IMG/VR virus record: IMGVR_UViG_3300025138_000249
Span: 1 to 28,528 of that record
DNA length: 28,528 nt
Strand: one strand, 5' to 3'
Source of the DNA: a virus
Shown: positions 1 through 9,111 of the stretch, in pieces
Position numbering within the stretch: position 1 is the first letter of the stretch
Layout: each line of letters begins with the position of its first letter
Program-made: the position numbers and the translations under genes
The notes under the pieces: model-generated
The model's database searches: none
Seen by the model: the letters and a program-made list of their open reading frames with translations, nothing else
Told to the model about the DNA's origin: nothing

Positions 1-2
1 TA

Positions 3-422
3 ACTTATACAGAAATAGAAAGAGTATCTCAATATAAAATAGGTAAGTTACTTTCTTCTAATTTAACAGCTCCTAATACTTCTTATCCAGCTTATGTAGT
101 TGGTCCAGCTCCGATTACTAGTCCTATTAGCCCAGCGGCAAATGCGGTTCAAGTATATCCAGAGTCTATTACTTCAGATGTTTTATTGACTTATGTTAGA
201 TATCCTCAAACTCCAGCTTGGACATATAATTCTATTGGTGCTGATGGTGATCCTGTATTTGACCCTACTAGTGCTTCTTACCAAGACTTTGAGTTACCGC
301 TTTCAGATGCTATAGATATTACTATTAAGATATGTGAATATGCTGGAATAAGTATCAGAGAACAAGAAGTAGTAAACTTTGAAAAAAGCGAAGAAATCCT
401 ACAAATTAAAACTGAATCTTAA
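3..422 (+). CDS. Virion connector/ring-like protein, 5'-truncated
   Basis: The frame is open from base 3 to the stop at 420-422, so this is the C-terminal ~139 residues of a gene that begins before the window. An apparent start at 186 is only an internal TTG codon. The visible part is Pro/Thr/Ser-rich, then has a segment (FELPLSDAIDITIKICEYAG) followed by IREQEV. This tail end looks like small structural proteins found just upstream of ring/tail genes in Bacteroidetes podoviruses and crAss-like phages; that resemblance is from memory, not a search. Its stop overlaps the next ATG by one base (TAATG), so the two are probably translated together. A connector or ring subunit is inferred from position. 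The function could be another head-tail joining role. Confidence 0.7.
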   Translation, partial: TYTEIERVSQYKIGKLLSSNLTAPNTSYPAYVVGPAPITSPISPAANAVQVYPESITSDVLLTYVRYPQTPAWTYNSIGADGDPVFDPTSASYQDFELPLSDAIDITIKICEYAGISIREQEVVNFEKSEEILQIKTES

Positions 423-1345
423 TGGCCTATATAACTGATAGAAAATATTACACTAATGATGATGTTGTTCCTAAGAATATAAACTGGGGAGATTACCAGT
501 ATGTATCACTAGCCGACATAGTAAATAACTTTGAGCTAATGTATTCAGGAGATGATAAATTAGTAAGCAACACTACTAGGTATAATATATTATTTCATGC
601 CAAAAGAGGTATACAAGAGATTAACTACGATGCGTTAAAGAATATAAAAATATTAGAGTTACAAGTAAGTGATGACTTAAAATATATATTACCTTCTGAC
701 TATGTAAATTATGTGAGAATATCTCTTTATGAAAACGGAGTTTTACGACCCTTAATAGAGAACTTTCAAACTAATTTTTCTTCAGCTTATCTACAGGACC
801 AAGATGCCGAAATACTATTTGACATAAATGGAAATGCACTAAGACCTGAAAACTCCACTATAGATTTACAAAGAATAAAAGGCACTAGACCTACACTATA
901 TTTAAATACAGGACACCCATATCATAATAAAGAAGGTTATTGTTGTGATGGGGAATGGTATTTTGGATTTTCAGTAGGAGGTCATTACGGAATGAATACG
1001 TCACTAGCTAATCAAAATCCTAATTTCAGAATAGATAAAGCTGGTGGTGTAATTAACTTTAGTTCAGAAATGGGTAATAAGTTAGTGGTCTTAGAATACA
1101 TATCAGACGGTATGGAAAATGGAGACGATAATCAAATAGTTATAAATAAACTAGCAGAAGACTACTTATATACTTATATTAGATGGGCGATTTTAGAAAA
1201 CAAAATAAACGTTCAAGAGTACATTATAACTAGAGCTAGAAAAGAAAAAACTGCTAAACTTAGAAACGCCAAAATTAGATTAAGCAACTTGCAACCTGGA
1301 AGACTTTTAATGCCTTTAAGAGGAAGAGCTAAATGGATTAAATGA
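422..1345 (+). CDS. Putative head-tail connector/tail ring protein (307 aa)
   Basis: A 307-aa protein with no signal peptide or membrane segment. Visible features are an N-terminal stretch reading VSLADIVNNFELMYSGDDK, a helical IQEINYDALKNIKILELQV segment, then ILPSDYVNYVRISLYENG. This pattern is familiar from structural proteins directly upstream of the large stabilization/muzzle protein in marine Bacteroidetes phages. A Cys-Cys pair lies near residue 175, and the C-terminus is strongly basic (RITRARKEKTAKLRNAKIR-type composition), which would suit contact with DNA or with the portal vertex. The start ATG overlaps the previous stop by one base, and the end overlaps the next gene as ATGA. A T7 gp11/P22 gp4 or crAss ring-protein role is inferred from order and general resemblance; catalytic activity is not expected. 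Confidence 0.72.
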   Translation: MAYITDRKYYTNDDVVPKNINWGDYQYVSLADIVNNFELMYSGDDKLVSNTTRYNILFHAKRGIQEINYDALKNIKILELQVSDDLKYILPSDYVNYVRISLYENGVLRPLIENFQTNFSSAYLQDQDAEILFDINGNALRPENSTIDLQRIKGTRPTLYLNTGHPYHNKEGYCCDGEWYFGFSVGGHYGMNTSLANQNPNFRIDKAGGVINFSSEMGNKLVVLEYISDGMENGDDNQIVINKLAEDYLYTYIRWAILENKINVQEYIITRARKEKTAKLRNAKIRLSNLQPGRLLMPLRGRAKWIK

Positions 1346-4300
1346 AATTAACAAGAACATTCACCAAGGGGATAATGAATAAGGACCTCGATGAGCGCCT
1401 TATACCCCCTGGAGTATATAGAGACGGACAAAACATAGGTGTATCAACATCTGAGAACTCAAGTGTGGGGTCTGTTCAAAATATGCTTGGTAATACCCAG
1501 GTTGGAGGTGATTTAAGTTATTTAAGTTCTGCTGCTAAAACTATAGGAGCTATTGAAAATCCAGCTGCTGAAGAATTCTATTGGTTTGTTAAAGACACTA
1601 ACTTTGATTATATATTAAGATACAACGAGTCAGCTAATTCTACTGCAATAATCCTTAAAGATACTGCTGGAAGAGTTCTAAAGTTTGATTCTGAATACGT
1701 AATAACTGGAGTAAATATTATTGGAGACCTACTTTTTTGGACAGACAATTTAAACCCTCCTAGAAGAGTAAATATACTTAAGTATTATGCTGCTAACGCA
1801 TTTACTGAAGATGACATATCTGTTATTGTTAAGCCACCTTTAAGTCCTCCTTCGTTAACTCTTGAAAATACTACAGGCGTATTAATACCATCGACATTAA
1901 AAAATGAAGTAAATAATATTAGTGAAAAATATGTAAGATTTGCTTATAGATGGAGATACGAAAACAATGAGTATAGTTCTTTGTCACCTTTCTCATCAAC
2001 AGCATTTTCAGCAACTGACTTTTCTGTGAATTATTCAGATGGTGTATTTACTTCTATGCAAAATGGATTTAATCAAGTTAAGGTAAATATAGATACGGGA
2101 GGTGTTCAAGTAACAGATGTGCAGCTTTTGTACTTTGATGAATTTACTGGGTCAGTTTATGTGATTGAGACCTTTGATAAAAAATTAAATAATTGGCTTA
2201 GTAATAGCAATTTAGATGTAACATTTAATAATAACAAAATATATTCTATACTTAGTGCTGACGAAGTAACTAGACTTTTTGATAATGTTCCAAGAAAAGC
2301 ACAGTCACAAGAAATAATTGGAAGCAGACTTGTTTATGGTAATTATGTCCAAGGTTATAATATACAAGATTCAACAGGAGATGATATAGGTATTGACTTT
2401 AATTTAATTACAGCATCCAGAAGAACAACACTTTCAGGATCACCTAGTTTTAAAAGTGACAGAGATTATGAGGCTGGTATAGTTTACTTAGATGATTATG
2501 GAAGAATGTCTACGGTTCTAACTCCTAATATTTCTAATCCTAATGGTAATAATCAATCTAACACAGCTTATATATCTCCTAATAATTCAGATACAATTAA
2601 TGATTTAAGAGTATATATAAACCACAGACCACCGGAGTTTGCAAGTAAATACAGAATATATTTAAAACAATCTGCCACCAATAATTACTCTACTATTTTC
2701 CCTACAATATTTTATAGAGATGGAACGGATTTTTACTTTAGAATTGAAAGATCGGAAGTAAACAAAATAGATTTGGGCTCTTTTATATATATGAAACAGC
2801 TTAATGGTATAGCTACAAATTCTAATAAACAATTTAAAGTTCAAGAAGTAGAAGTAAAAGAAGAGGGGTTTTTAGGTAATGAAGAAATAGAAGGCTTATA
2901 TTTTAAAATAAGTGATACTTCTGGGGACATATCTATTGACACGTATGAAGGCAATTGGGCTGCTGTAGGGTTAGCAGGCACAAAGCTCGGTGGTAGACAT
3001 AGTTTGGATAGGCAATATATAATAGATCAGGGCACTTTTAACAGAGGTAATGTTGCTTTTAATGGAAAAATGAGCGCCATTGGTCAAATAGACCTTCCTG
3101 TTTTTTATGGAACTTCTTTATCAAATAACAACATAGAGCTTTTAGCCCCAACCCCCTCTGGAAAAATAACTGCTCATGATACGTCTGCCAAGAGAGATGC
3201 TAGAATAAAAATAACCATTACTGCTAATGAAACTTTTAAAGTAGAAAACTTTAGTAATGGTATTTATGAATTATGGTATGAAAATATTGACCTTTCTTTA
3301 TATTATCTTTCAGGAACTAGTTACTTTATAAACAATCCCCCAAGTGCAGTGGGTGTTCCTACTCCTACTCCCGCTTATGATTTACAAATTTATTTGAGAT
3401 TTAATAAAGGGCCTGGATATGTCGTAAACGATTACTTCATAATAAATGTTCACTCTAGATTTGGACTAAGTAATTTTGGGGTTTCTACAGCTCCAACCGG
3501 ATCTTATTCCAATGCAGCTACTAATCAGTTTGGAAGTATAACTGGTGCTCTTAGTCAAGGAGATGCTATATCTGTTTTAACTGGTGGCGACACTCCTTTA
3601 GGTAATAGCTTTCAAATTTTATCAAATGCACCAGATGATATACCCATTAACGCTAATGGTAATAGAATATACCCAGCTTTAGATAAAAGAATAACTGCAG
3701 GAGCTATAATAGAAATGAATATTACTGAAAACTTGTATGATAGTGGTCAAGTTGAAAAAACAAAACTAAGTACAAATATTTTTTATTCAAATAGTAATTA
3801 CCTTAATATTGAGGAGTGGTTTTATCAAGAAGAAATATGGAAAAGTTTTAAACATATAAATTGTCAAGATCAATCAGAAAACAGAGGTGAAAGAATATTT
3901 TTTAGAAGAGTATCACAGAATTATGGAGACTTAAATATGAGTTCAAATTTTCCAGTTGACAATACAACTTCAGGAAGTGGAGATAATCAAAATATATTCT
4001 TACAAGCTTTATCAAGCGGTCCAAATGGAGCTCCATATCTAAACAATAGTGGTGGTTGGTTAAGCTGGGCTCATTTAATTGCTTTTGATTATCCTGTTGC
4101 TGCTTTTATTAGGTCTAGTGAATTAAAAACTCAAACAGCCTCTGGTAGTAATCAAGCTGGAGGTGAAGCTAATGTTAGGGTAATGGAATTGGACTGTGAG
4201 TTTAAAATAGCACAAGCTGTAGTGGGAGCTCCTGTTTTTGAGACTAAACCATCTGAAATAGATAACGGTATATTTTATGAGATGCCTTATACATTTGATA

Positions 4301-7254
4301 TTGACAAAGTGAACAATGCTCATATAGCAAACCAACAAAGTCAATATAATGGAAACCCTGCAATAGTAAGTTTAAATCAAAATTCATATAATCCTGGGGA
4401 CTTCACAACTACTCAAGCACAAAATTCTGCTTTTAACTGTTTCTCTTTTGGAAATGGAGTCGAAGCAACTAGAATAAAAGGGCAATTTAATTCTGCATTT
4501 TTAATATATAGTCCAAGGGTTAGTACAAGTATAGAAGATTACAGGGAAGAACATTTAACAGCCAGTTTAACATATAGTGGTGTGTTTACAGAATATACTA
4601 ACGTTAATAATCTTAATGAATTTAATTTGTCACTGGCAAACTTTAAAGATGTAAATAAAGAATACGGACCCATTCAGAAATTATATTCTCGTGATACGGA
4701 TTTAGTTTTATTTCAGGAAGATAAAGTGTCTAGAGTTTTGTTTGGTAAAAACTTATTATCTGATTCTATAGGTGGAGGAAGTATAGCTTCTATACCACAA
4801 GTACTAGGGACTCAAATAACTTATACTGGAGAATATGGAATTAGTGAAAATCCAGAAAGTTTTGCTAGTTGGGGCAACAATATGTATTTTACAGACTCTA
4901 AAAGAGGAGCTGTATTGCAACTAGGGTTAAATGGCATTTTCGAGATATCTAATTTAGGAATGAACAACTATTTTAAGGATTTATTTAGAAGCAACTTAAA
5001 CACACAAAAGCTAGGGGCAATGGACCCGCATAAAGAACAGTATGTCTTATCTTCTAACACTACTCCAGCGCCACCATGCAACTTTTCTTTTTCTGCTAAT
5101 TTTGTTCCTCAAATAGGTAAAAACGGGTCTACAGAAACATTAGAAATAACATCTAGTAAAGCTTGGACCATAACAGCAATAGACACTGGGAGCGGAGTGA
5201 ATTGGATAACTATAAATGGTTCAAGTCCTTCCTATGGTAACTCAAGAAGTGAAATAGTTAATTTGGTTTTTCAAGCTAATTCAAGTACATCAAATAGATT
5301 TTTTCAGTTACAAATTGCTGGATGTGGATCATCAACGACTAATATAAACTTCACTCAGTCTGGACAAGGTAAGTTGACTACAGGGGTAATAGGGGTAGGA
5401 AATACAAATAAATCGGGTAGAGTAGCTATTTCTTCAAATGCAAATAGACAAACAGGAAGCTTGACTTATGACTTTACATCAAATACATCTGGTGCGTTTG
5501 CTTCAATTGATCAACAGATGCTAGATGATGACGAAGCTTTTATTTTTGGAAGTACCACTGGAACAGAAGGTTTTGGACGCAATCCATCCACAGGAGACGA
5601 TGTGACTTTAACAGCTTCTAGATTAGGAGCAGTTGACAGGGATGCTTTTGATCCATCATTAGGTACTAAAATGTACTACTTGCTTACCAATACTGAATAC
5701 TTACAAAGTCAAGTTGATGAAATAATAGCTAACCCTAGTACTGTTGAGCTAACCCCTGTATTAACAGGAAACAATTGGACTGGTACTATATCTAATTTTT
5801 CAAGATCAGGTTTTGACCACTTTTATACTTTAATAGATTACAGGGGAAAAATAACGGCTGGAGCAACATCTGAATTTGCAATTCCAATCCAAACTAATAC
5901 TGCTGCAGGAAATTCTACAACTAGGTTAGATTTTGGAGATAAAGAAGGTAGGATATCCTTGGCTTATACTCCGGTTTCTGGCACAGGAGCTACTGGAAAC
6001 ATATTTAATATTAGGTTAAACGGAACTATAGTTGTTTCTTCAGGTGCTACAGCTACAACTACTGCTGGAACGTTAGAATTTGTAAAAACAACAGAAACCG
6101 CTATTTACGATGCTGAGATAATACATTATGGAGAAGGTGAAAATATAACTGGAGAAGGTATTAATAAAATAGCTAAAATGGATATTACTAATCCTACTCT
6201 TACTGAATTTACTTATGAAAACTCTGCTTCATCACTGGTAACTACTGACGCTAACTATGTTTGTAGATCAGGGGCGTTGCCAAGTACTACTAAGTATCAT
6301 AACGGTTCTAATCCATTACCTGAATCAGGGGATATTTTATATGAGAATCCTAATGGAACAGTTAGAATAGGAGATGATGCATACCACAGATATGGAAGTA
6401 ACACCTCCCCTTCAACGCCAGCTGCTCCATTAAATTATTATCTAAGTGTTTTGGGGGATGGAACGGTAGATACAACAGATTTATGTGCAACTTGTGCTGA
6501 AACAGCAGTTCCTGTAATAACTTTACCTTCAACAATAAACATAAATCAAGGGACATTTAATTCTATAAATATTCAAACAACAAACGACCCTATATTTTAT
6601 AATGTTGTAGGAACTTGCAATGAGCTTCAAGTAACGGCTGGTGCAGATGGCGCAACTATAAGTTGGTCAGATTGTCAAAGTATATCTAGGTCTGCTTCTA
6701 TTCAACCAAATGACACTATAGTTATTGAAGTGACTGGAACTACTTATACAACTACATCTGGTACTACTACATTTATTAATTCAGGAACTAGTTCAGCTCA
6801 ATTTTTGCCCTCTGGTTTATTCTTTAATCAAGAAGAAGGGGTTATTAGTGGAACACCTATAGAAACAGGGACTTTTACACTGGTGTTTAATGCTCAAAAT
6901 TGTTTTGGAACTAGCTCCAATTCGACTATAACAATTAGCGTAACTGAAGAAGGTCAAAGAACGTTTGAAATGGATGGTTCTCAATTCACAACAAGCTCTA
7001 GTAGCGCATGTGGAATAGTGCCTGGACAATTAAACTCTACTTTATTTTACCATAGCGGATCTACTGTTTATCCAAAAGTAAATGACATTGTTACTGTGCC
7101 TACCCTCGGACAAGGCGGAACTGGAGAAACAAGTGTTTTTAGAGGAGGATACGTTTGGTATAAAGCACCTTGGGATATAGTAGGAACTGGTAACGGAACA
7201 GCTTTATTAATAGACGATAGAGGTGTAATAGTAGAAATATATACATGTCCTTAA
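1342..7254 (+). CDS. Giant tail hub/stabilization (muzzle-type) protein with BACON and He_PIG domains
   Basis: A 1970-aa tail protein. Its N-terminus (FTKGIMNKDLDERLIPPGVY, then RDGQNI and SVGSVQNMLGN) carries the conserved opening of phage stabilization proteins related to P22 gp10 and the crAss muzzle. Residues ~1126-1240 (DKVSRVLFG, GEYGISENPESF, DPHKEQYVLS) are the usual end of that core. Residues ~1250-1340 are a BACON domain, with W1275, W1288 (NWITING) and a closing NINFTQSG strand; the family is common in Bacteroidetes and thought to bind glycans. Residues ~1822-1868 are an Ig-like He_PIG domain (LPSGLFF, GVISGTP, TGTFTLVF). Two Cys-bounded, similar modules follow at 1641-1715 and 1890-1969, the second ending the protein. 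The gene overlaps its upstream neighbour as ATGA. A tail hub or nozzle with C-terminal carbohydrate-binding parts is likely; the receptor role is inference. Confidence 0.8.
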   Translation: MKLTRTFTKGIMNKDLDERLIPPGVYRDGQNIGVSTSENSSVGSVQNMLGNTQVGGDLSYLSSAAKTIGAIENPAAEEFYWFVKDTNFDYILRYNESANSTAIILKDTAGRVLKFDSEYVITGVNIIGDLLFWTDNLNPPRRVNILKYYAANAFTEDDISVIVKPPLSPPSLTLENTTGVLIPSTLKNEVNNISEKYVRFAYRWRYENNEYSSLSPFSSTAFSATDFSVNYSDGVFTSMQNGFNQVKVNIDTGGVQVTDVQLLYFDEFTGSVYVIETFDKKLNNWLSNSNLDVTFNNNKIYSILSADEVTRLFDNVPRKAQSQEIIGSRLVYGNYVQGYNIQDSTGDDIGIDFNLITASRRTTLSGSPSFKSDRDYEAGIVYLDDYGRMSTVLTPNISNPNGNNQSNTAYISPNNSDTINDLRVYINHRPPEFASKYRIYLKQSATNNYSTIFPTIFYRDGTDFYFRIERSEVNKIDLGSFIYMKQLNGIATNSNKQFKVQEVEVKEEGFLGNEEIEGLYFKISDTSGDISIDTYEGNWAAVGLAGTKLGGRHSLDRQYIIDQGTFNRGNVAFNGKMSAIGQIDLPVFYGTSLSNNNIELLAPTPSGKITAHDTSAKRDARIKITITANETFKVENFSNGIYELWYENIDLSLYYLSGTSYFINNPPSAVGVPTPTPAYDLQIYLRFNKGPGYVVNDYFIINVHSRFGLSNFGVSTAPTGSYSNAATNQFGSITGALSQGDAISVLTGGDTPLGNSFQILSNAPDDIPINANGNRIYPALDKRITAGAIIEMNITENLYDSGQVEKTKLSTNIFYSNSNYLNIEEWFYQEEIWKSFKHINCQDQSENRGERIFFRRVSQNYGDLNMSSNFPVDNTTSGSGDNQNIFLQALSSGPNGAPYLNNSGGWLSWAHLIAFDYPVAAFIRSSELKTQTASGSNQAGGEANVRVMELDCEFKIAQAVVGAPVFETKPSEIDNGIFYEMPYTFDIDKVNNAHIANQQSQYNGNPAIVSLNQNSYNPGDFTTTQAQNSAFNCFSFGNGVEATRIKGQFNSAFLIYSPRVSTSIEDYREEHLTASLTYSGVFTEYTNVNNLNEFNLSLANFKDVNKEYGPIQKLYSRDTDLVLFQEDKVSRVLFGKNLLSDSIGGGSIASIPQVLGTQITYTGEYGISENPESFASWGNNMYFTDSKRGAVLQLGLNGIFEISNLGMNNYFKDLFRSNLNTQKLGAMDPHKEQYVLSSNTTPAPPCNFSFSANFVPQIGKNGSTETLEITSSKAWTITAIDTGSGVNWITINGSSPSYGNSRSEIVNLVFQANSSTSNRFFQLQIAGCGSSTTNINFTQSGQGKLTTGVIGVGNTNKSGRVAISSNANRQTGSLTYDFTSNTSGAFASIDQQMLDDDEAFIFGSTTGTEGFGRNPSTGDDVTLTASRLGAVDRDAFDPSLGTKMYYLLTNTEYLQSQVDEIIANPSTVELTPVLTGNNWTGTISNFSRSGFDHFYTLIDYRGKITAGATSEFAIPIQTNTAAGNSTTRLDFGDKEGRISLAYTPVSGTGATGNIFNIRLNGTIVVSSGATATTTAGTLEFVKTTETAIYDAEIIHYGEGENITGEGINKIAKMDITNPTLTEFTYENSASSLVTTDANYVCRSGALPSTTKYHNGSNPLPESGDILYENPNGTVRIGDDAYHRYGSNTSPSTPAAPLNYYLSVLGDGTVDTTDLCATCAETAVPVITLPSTININQGTFNSINIQTTNDPIFYNVVGTCNELQVTAGADGATISWSDCQSISRSASIQPNDTIVIEVTGTTYTTTSGTTTFINSGTSSAQFLPSGLFFNQEEGVISGTPIETGTFTLVFNAQNCFGTSSNSTITISVTEEGQRTFEMDGSQFTTSSSSACGIVPGQLNSTLFYHSGSTVYPKVNDIVTVPTLGQGGTGETSVFRGGYVWYKAPWDIVGTGNGTALLIDDRGVIVEIYTCP

Positions 7255-7263
7255 ATAAATAAT

Positions 7264-8049
7264 ATGTCAGAAGTAACATTAACATATGGACCCTCAGTAA
7301 AAGGATGGACTTCTTTTCACTCTTTTATTCCTGAATGGATGGTGGGTATGAATAGTAATTTTTATACGTTTTATCAAGGAAAACCCTGGAAACACCATAG
7401 TAACACTACTAGAAATCAATATTACGCAACTGACTCTATTGCTTCTTCTGTAGTTAAATTTGTATTTAATGACGGACCTATTGAAACTAAGATGTTTAAA
7501 ACCATTGAACTAGAGGGTACTAAAAGTTGGAAAGCTGACATGGTAAGTGACCTACATTCAGCAAAAATAGAATCTCAGTACTTTGTTCCTAAAGAGGGAT
7601 CGTTTTTTGCTAACGTTAGAAGAACGGTGGAATCAGGATTAAATGTAGATTTCTCTCAAATATCAACTCAAGGTTTAGGATCTAGCTCAACTGTAGCATC
7701 AATTGGCAACGTTTTAACTATTACGTTTACTTTTCAACCTACACAACAACTAAATCCTATAGTGGATATAGGGGATATTGCTTACTTTAAAGACGGATCT
7801 GGAAACTTGTTAGAGATGGGTGCAATAACTGGATTATCTAATTCTGATGTGTTTGGCTCTGGATTTATTGAAGTTACTAATCCTACTAACACTCCTGTAG
7901 CTACTAATTTTGTTTTTGCAGTAAAGAATAGTGTAGCTGAATCTTACGGTCTTAGAGGTCATTATAACGAGGTTACTTTGACAAACTCTGATCAAACTAA
8001 AACTAATTTATTTGCAGTCAGTAGTGAAATATTTAAGAGTTATCCTTAA
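7264..8049 (+). CDS. Virion structural protein, tail domain with KGWTSFHSFIPEWM motif
   Basis: A 261-aa protein starting 9 bp after the giant tail gene. Residues ~8-70 hold KGWTSFHSFIPEWMVGMN, then FYTFYQGKPWKHH. Established pattern, from memory: this 'KGW.SF.SF.PE' block appears in large tail/stabilization proteins of podoviruses and crAss-like phages, usually inside the same polypeptide as the DERL...GN N-terminus found in the upstream gene. The remainder is beta-rich and Ser/Thr/Asn-rich, with no catalytic motif or membrane segment. I infer a part of the tail hub that is encoded separately here. It is the last gene before the promoter-like site at 8032-8062. Confidence is high that it is a virion protein and moderate about the exact place. 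Confidence 0.72.
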   Translation: MSEVTLTYGPSVKGWTSFHSFIPEWMVGMNSNFYTFYQGKPWKHHSNTTRNQYYATDSIASSVVKFVFNDGPIETKMFKTIELEGTKSWKADMVSDLHSAKIESQYFVPKEGSFFANVRRTVESGLNVDFSQISTQGLGSSSTVASIGNVLTITFTFQPTQQLNPIVDIGDIAYFKDGSGNLLEMGAITGLSNSDVFGSGFIEVTNPTNTPVATNFVFAVKNSVAESYGLRGHYNEVTLTNSDQTKTNLFAVSSEIFKSYP

Positions 8050-8062
8050 TTTAGTATCTTTG
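8032..8062 (+). promoter_or_regulatory. Bacteroidetes-type promoter-like site
   Basis: TTTA at 8032-8035, a 19-base spacer, then TATCTTTG at 8055-8062, matching the Bacteroidetes form TTTG...TAnnTTTG with one change in the upstream box. It lies at the end of the 261-aa gene and would begin transcripts just before the ATG at 8079, giving a leader of roughly 10 bases. It would drive the three ejection-protein genes separately from the tail genes. The second candidate in this window (26961-26991, minus strand) has the same 19-base spacer. Confidence 0.5.
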
Positions 8063-8078
8063 TGGTAAAGTGAATTTT

Positions 8079-9107
8079 ATGTCCAGAATTAAAACTTATT
8101 TCGTTTTTTTATATCACTGTTTTTTAGCTATATTAAATATATACTTATTTGATTGCATTTTCTCTTTTGGGTTTGGTGATTCTTATCTAGCAATAGCTCC
8201 ATTTGTTGTTCCAGCGGCAATTAGTTTATTTAAGTTAGGGGCTAATTATCTTCAAAAACAAGAAGCGCAGGGTGCTTTTGCTGATGCTACTGCTGAAGCT
8301 GTGAGACTAGGTCAAGATATTGAAAAAAGAAAGTTCATTAATAGATACGAGGCTTTACAAGCTCCCCTCACAGGTACTAAGCTTCAAATGGAACAAGTTC
8401 AAAGGTCAGCTCAGTCCACAACAGAGTCTCTTCAAGAGGGAGGGCAAAGAGCTTCGATTGGAGGTGCTGGAAGAGTACAACAAGGAGTGACAGATGCATC
8501 GGCAAAAGTAGCCGCTAGGTTAGATGACATCCAATTAAAGATAGATGATAAGTTTATGTCTCAAGAACAGAGAATAGGTATAATGAATGAAAAAAAAGAT
8601 TTACAGTTACAATACCAAAGATTAGCTGGAGCTCAAAGAGCTGCTACTGCTGCTGGAGACCAAATAGCAGATAATAACGCAGCGATGATAGGTGCTGTAG
8701 GAGGACTTGTTTCTGCAGGAATTCAAGGTGCAGGATTATACAGTGATACAAAGAAATTAGCTGACTCAGCAGGGTTGTCTGTAAAAGATTATAAAAATCA
8801 ATTATTATTGAATCCTCCTCCAGCAGAAACAACAACAACAACCACAAAGGCAGATGGAAGTTCTGAGACTACTACTACTAAAAGAGCTCCTACTGGTAGA
8901 GAGAAAGCTGAAGAAGCATCACAAGATCTCACTAAGGAAGCTGTAAATGATCTCTCAGGAGCTCCTGAATACAACATAAGTCCAAATGACCCTAGATATA
9001 CGCCTCAATACGATCCTAATAACGATCTTTATATTCCGCCAGAATTTAGAGTTTTTGGAATGGGTGGCGTGCCTGTAGACCAAAGAACTTTACCTCAATA
9101 CCAATAA
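8079..9107 (+). CDS. Internal virion (ejection) protein, T7 gp14-like position
   Basis: A 342-aa protein. I prefer the ATG at 8079 over the in-frame GTG at 8070, because 8079 gives an ordinary start and a short leader from the promoter-like site upstream. Residues ~7-35 are a strong hydrophobic segment, with a second from ~38-55 (AIAPFVVPAAISLFKLGANY), so it could insert in a membrane. The middle (~60-190) is Ala/Gln/Glu-rich, helical and probably coiled coil. A second Gly/Ala-rich hydrophobic stretch (AAMIGAVGGLVSAGIQGAGL) follows at ~205-225, then a Thr-rich linker and a Pro/Tyr-rich tail. Order and build match the small ejection protein gp14 of T7, which makes the outer-membrane part of the ejection channel. 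That role is inferred from position and composition. Confidence 0.62.
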   Translation: MSRIKTYFVFLYHCFLAILNIYLFDCIFSFGFGDSYLAIAPFVVPAAISLFKLGANYLQKQEAQGAFADATAEAVRLGQDIEKRKFINRYEALQAPLTGTKLQMEQVQRSAQSTTESLQEGGQRASIGGAGRVQQGVTDASAKVAARLDDIQLKIDDKFMSQEQRIGIMNEKKDLQLQYQRLAGAQRAATAAGDQIADNNAAMIGAVGGLVSAGIQGAGLYSDTKKLADSAGLSVKDYKNQLLLNPPPAETTTTTTKADGSSETTTTKRAPTGREKAEEASQDLTKEAVNDLSGAPEYNISPNDPRYTPQYDPNNDLYIPPEFRVFGMGGVPVDQRTLPQYQ

Positions 9108-9111
9108 CTTT

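Noticed and set aside
186-422. A complete 78-aa gene starting at 186
   Set aside because: The start is an internal TTG; the frame is open back to base 3, so it is the end of a longer gene.
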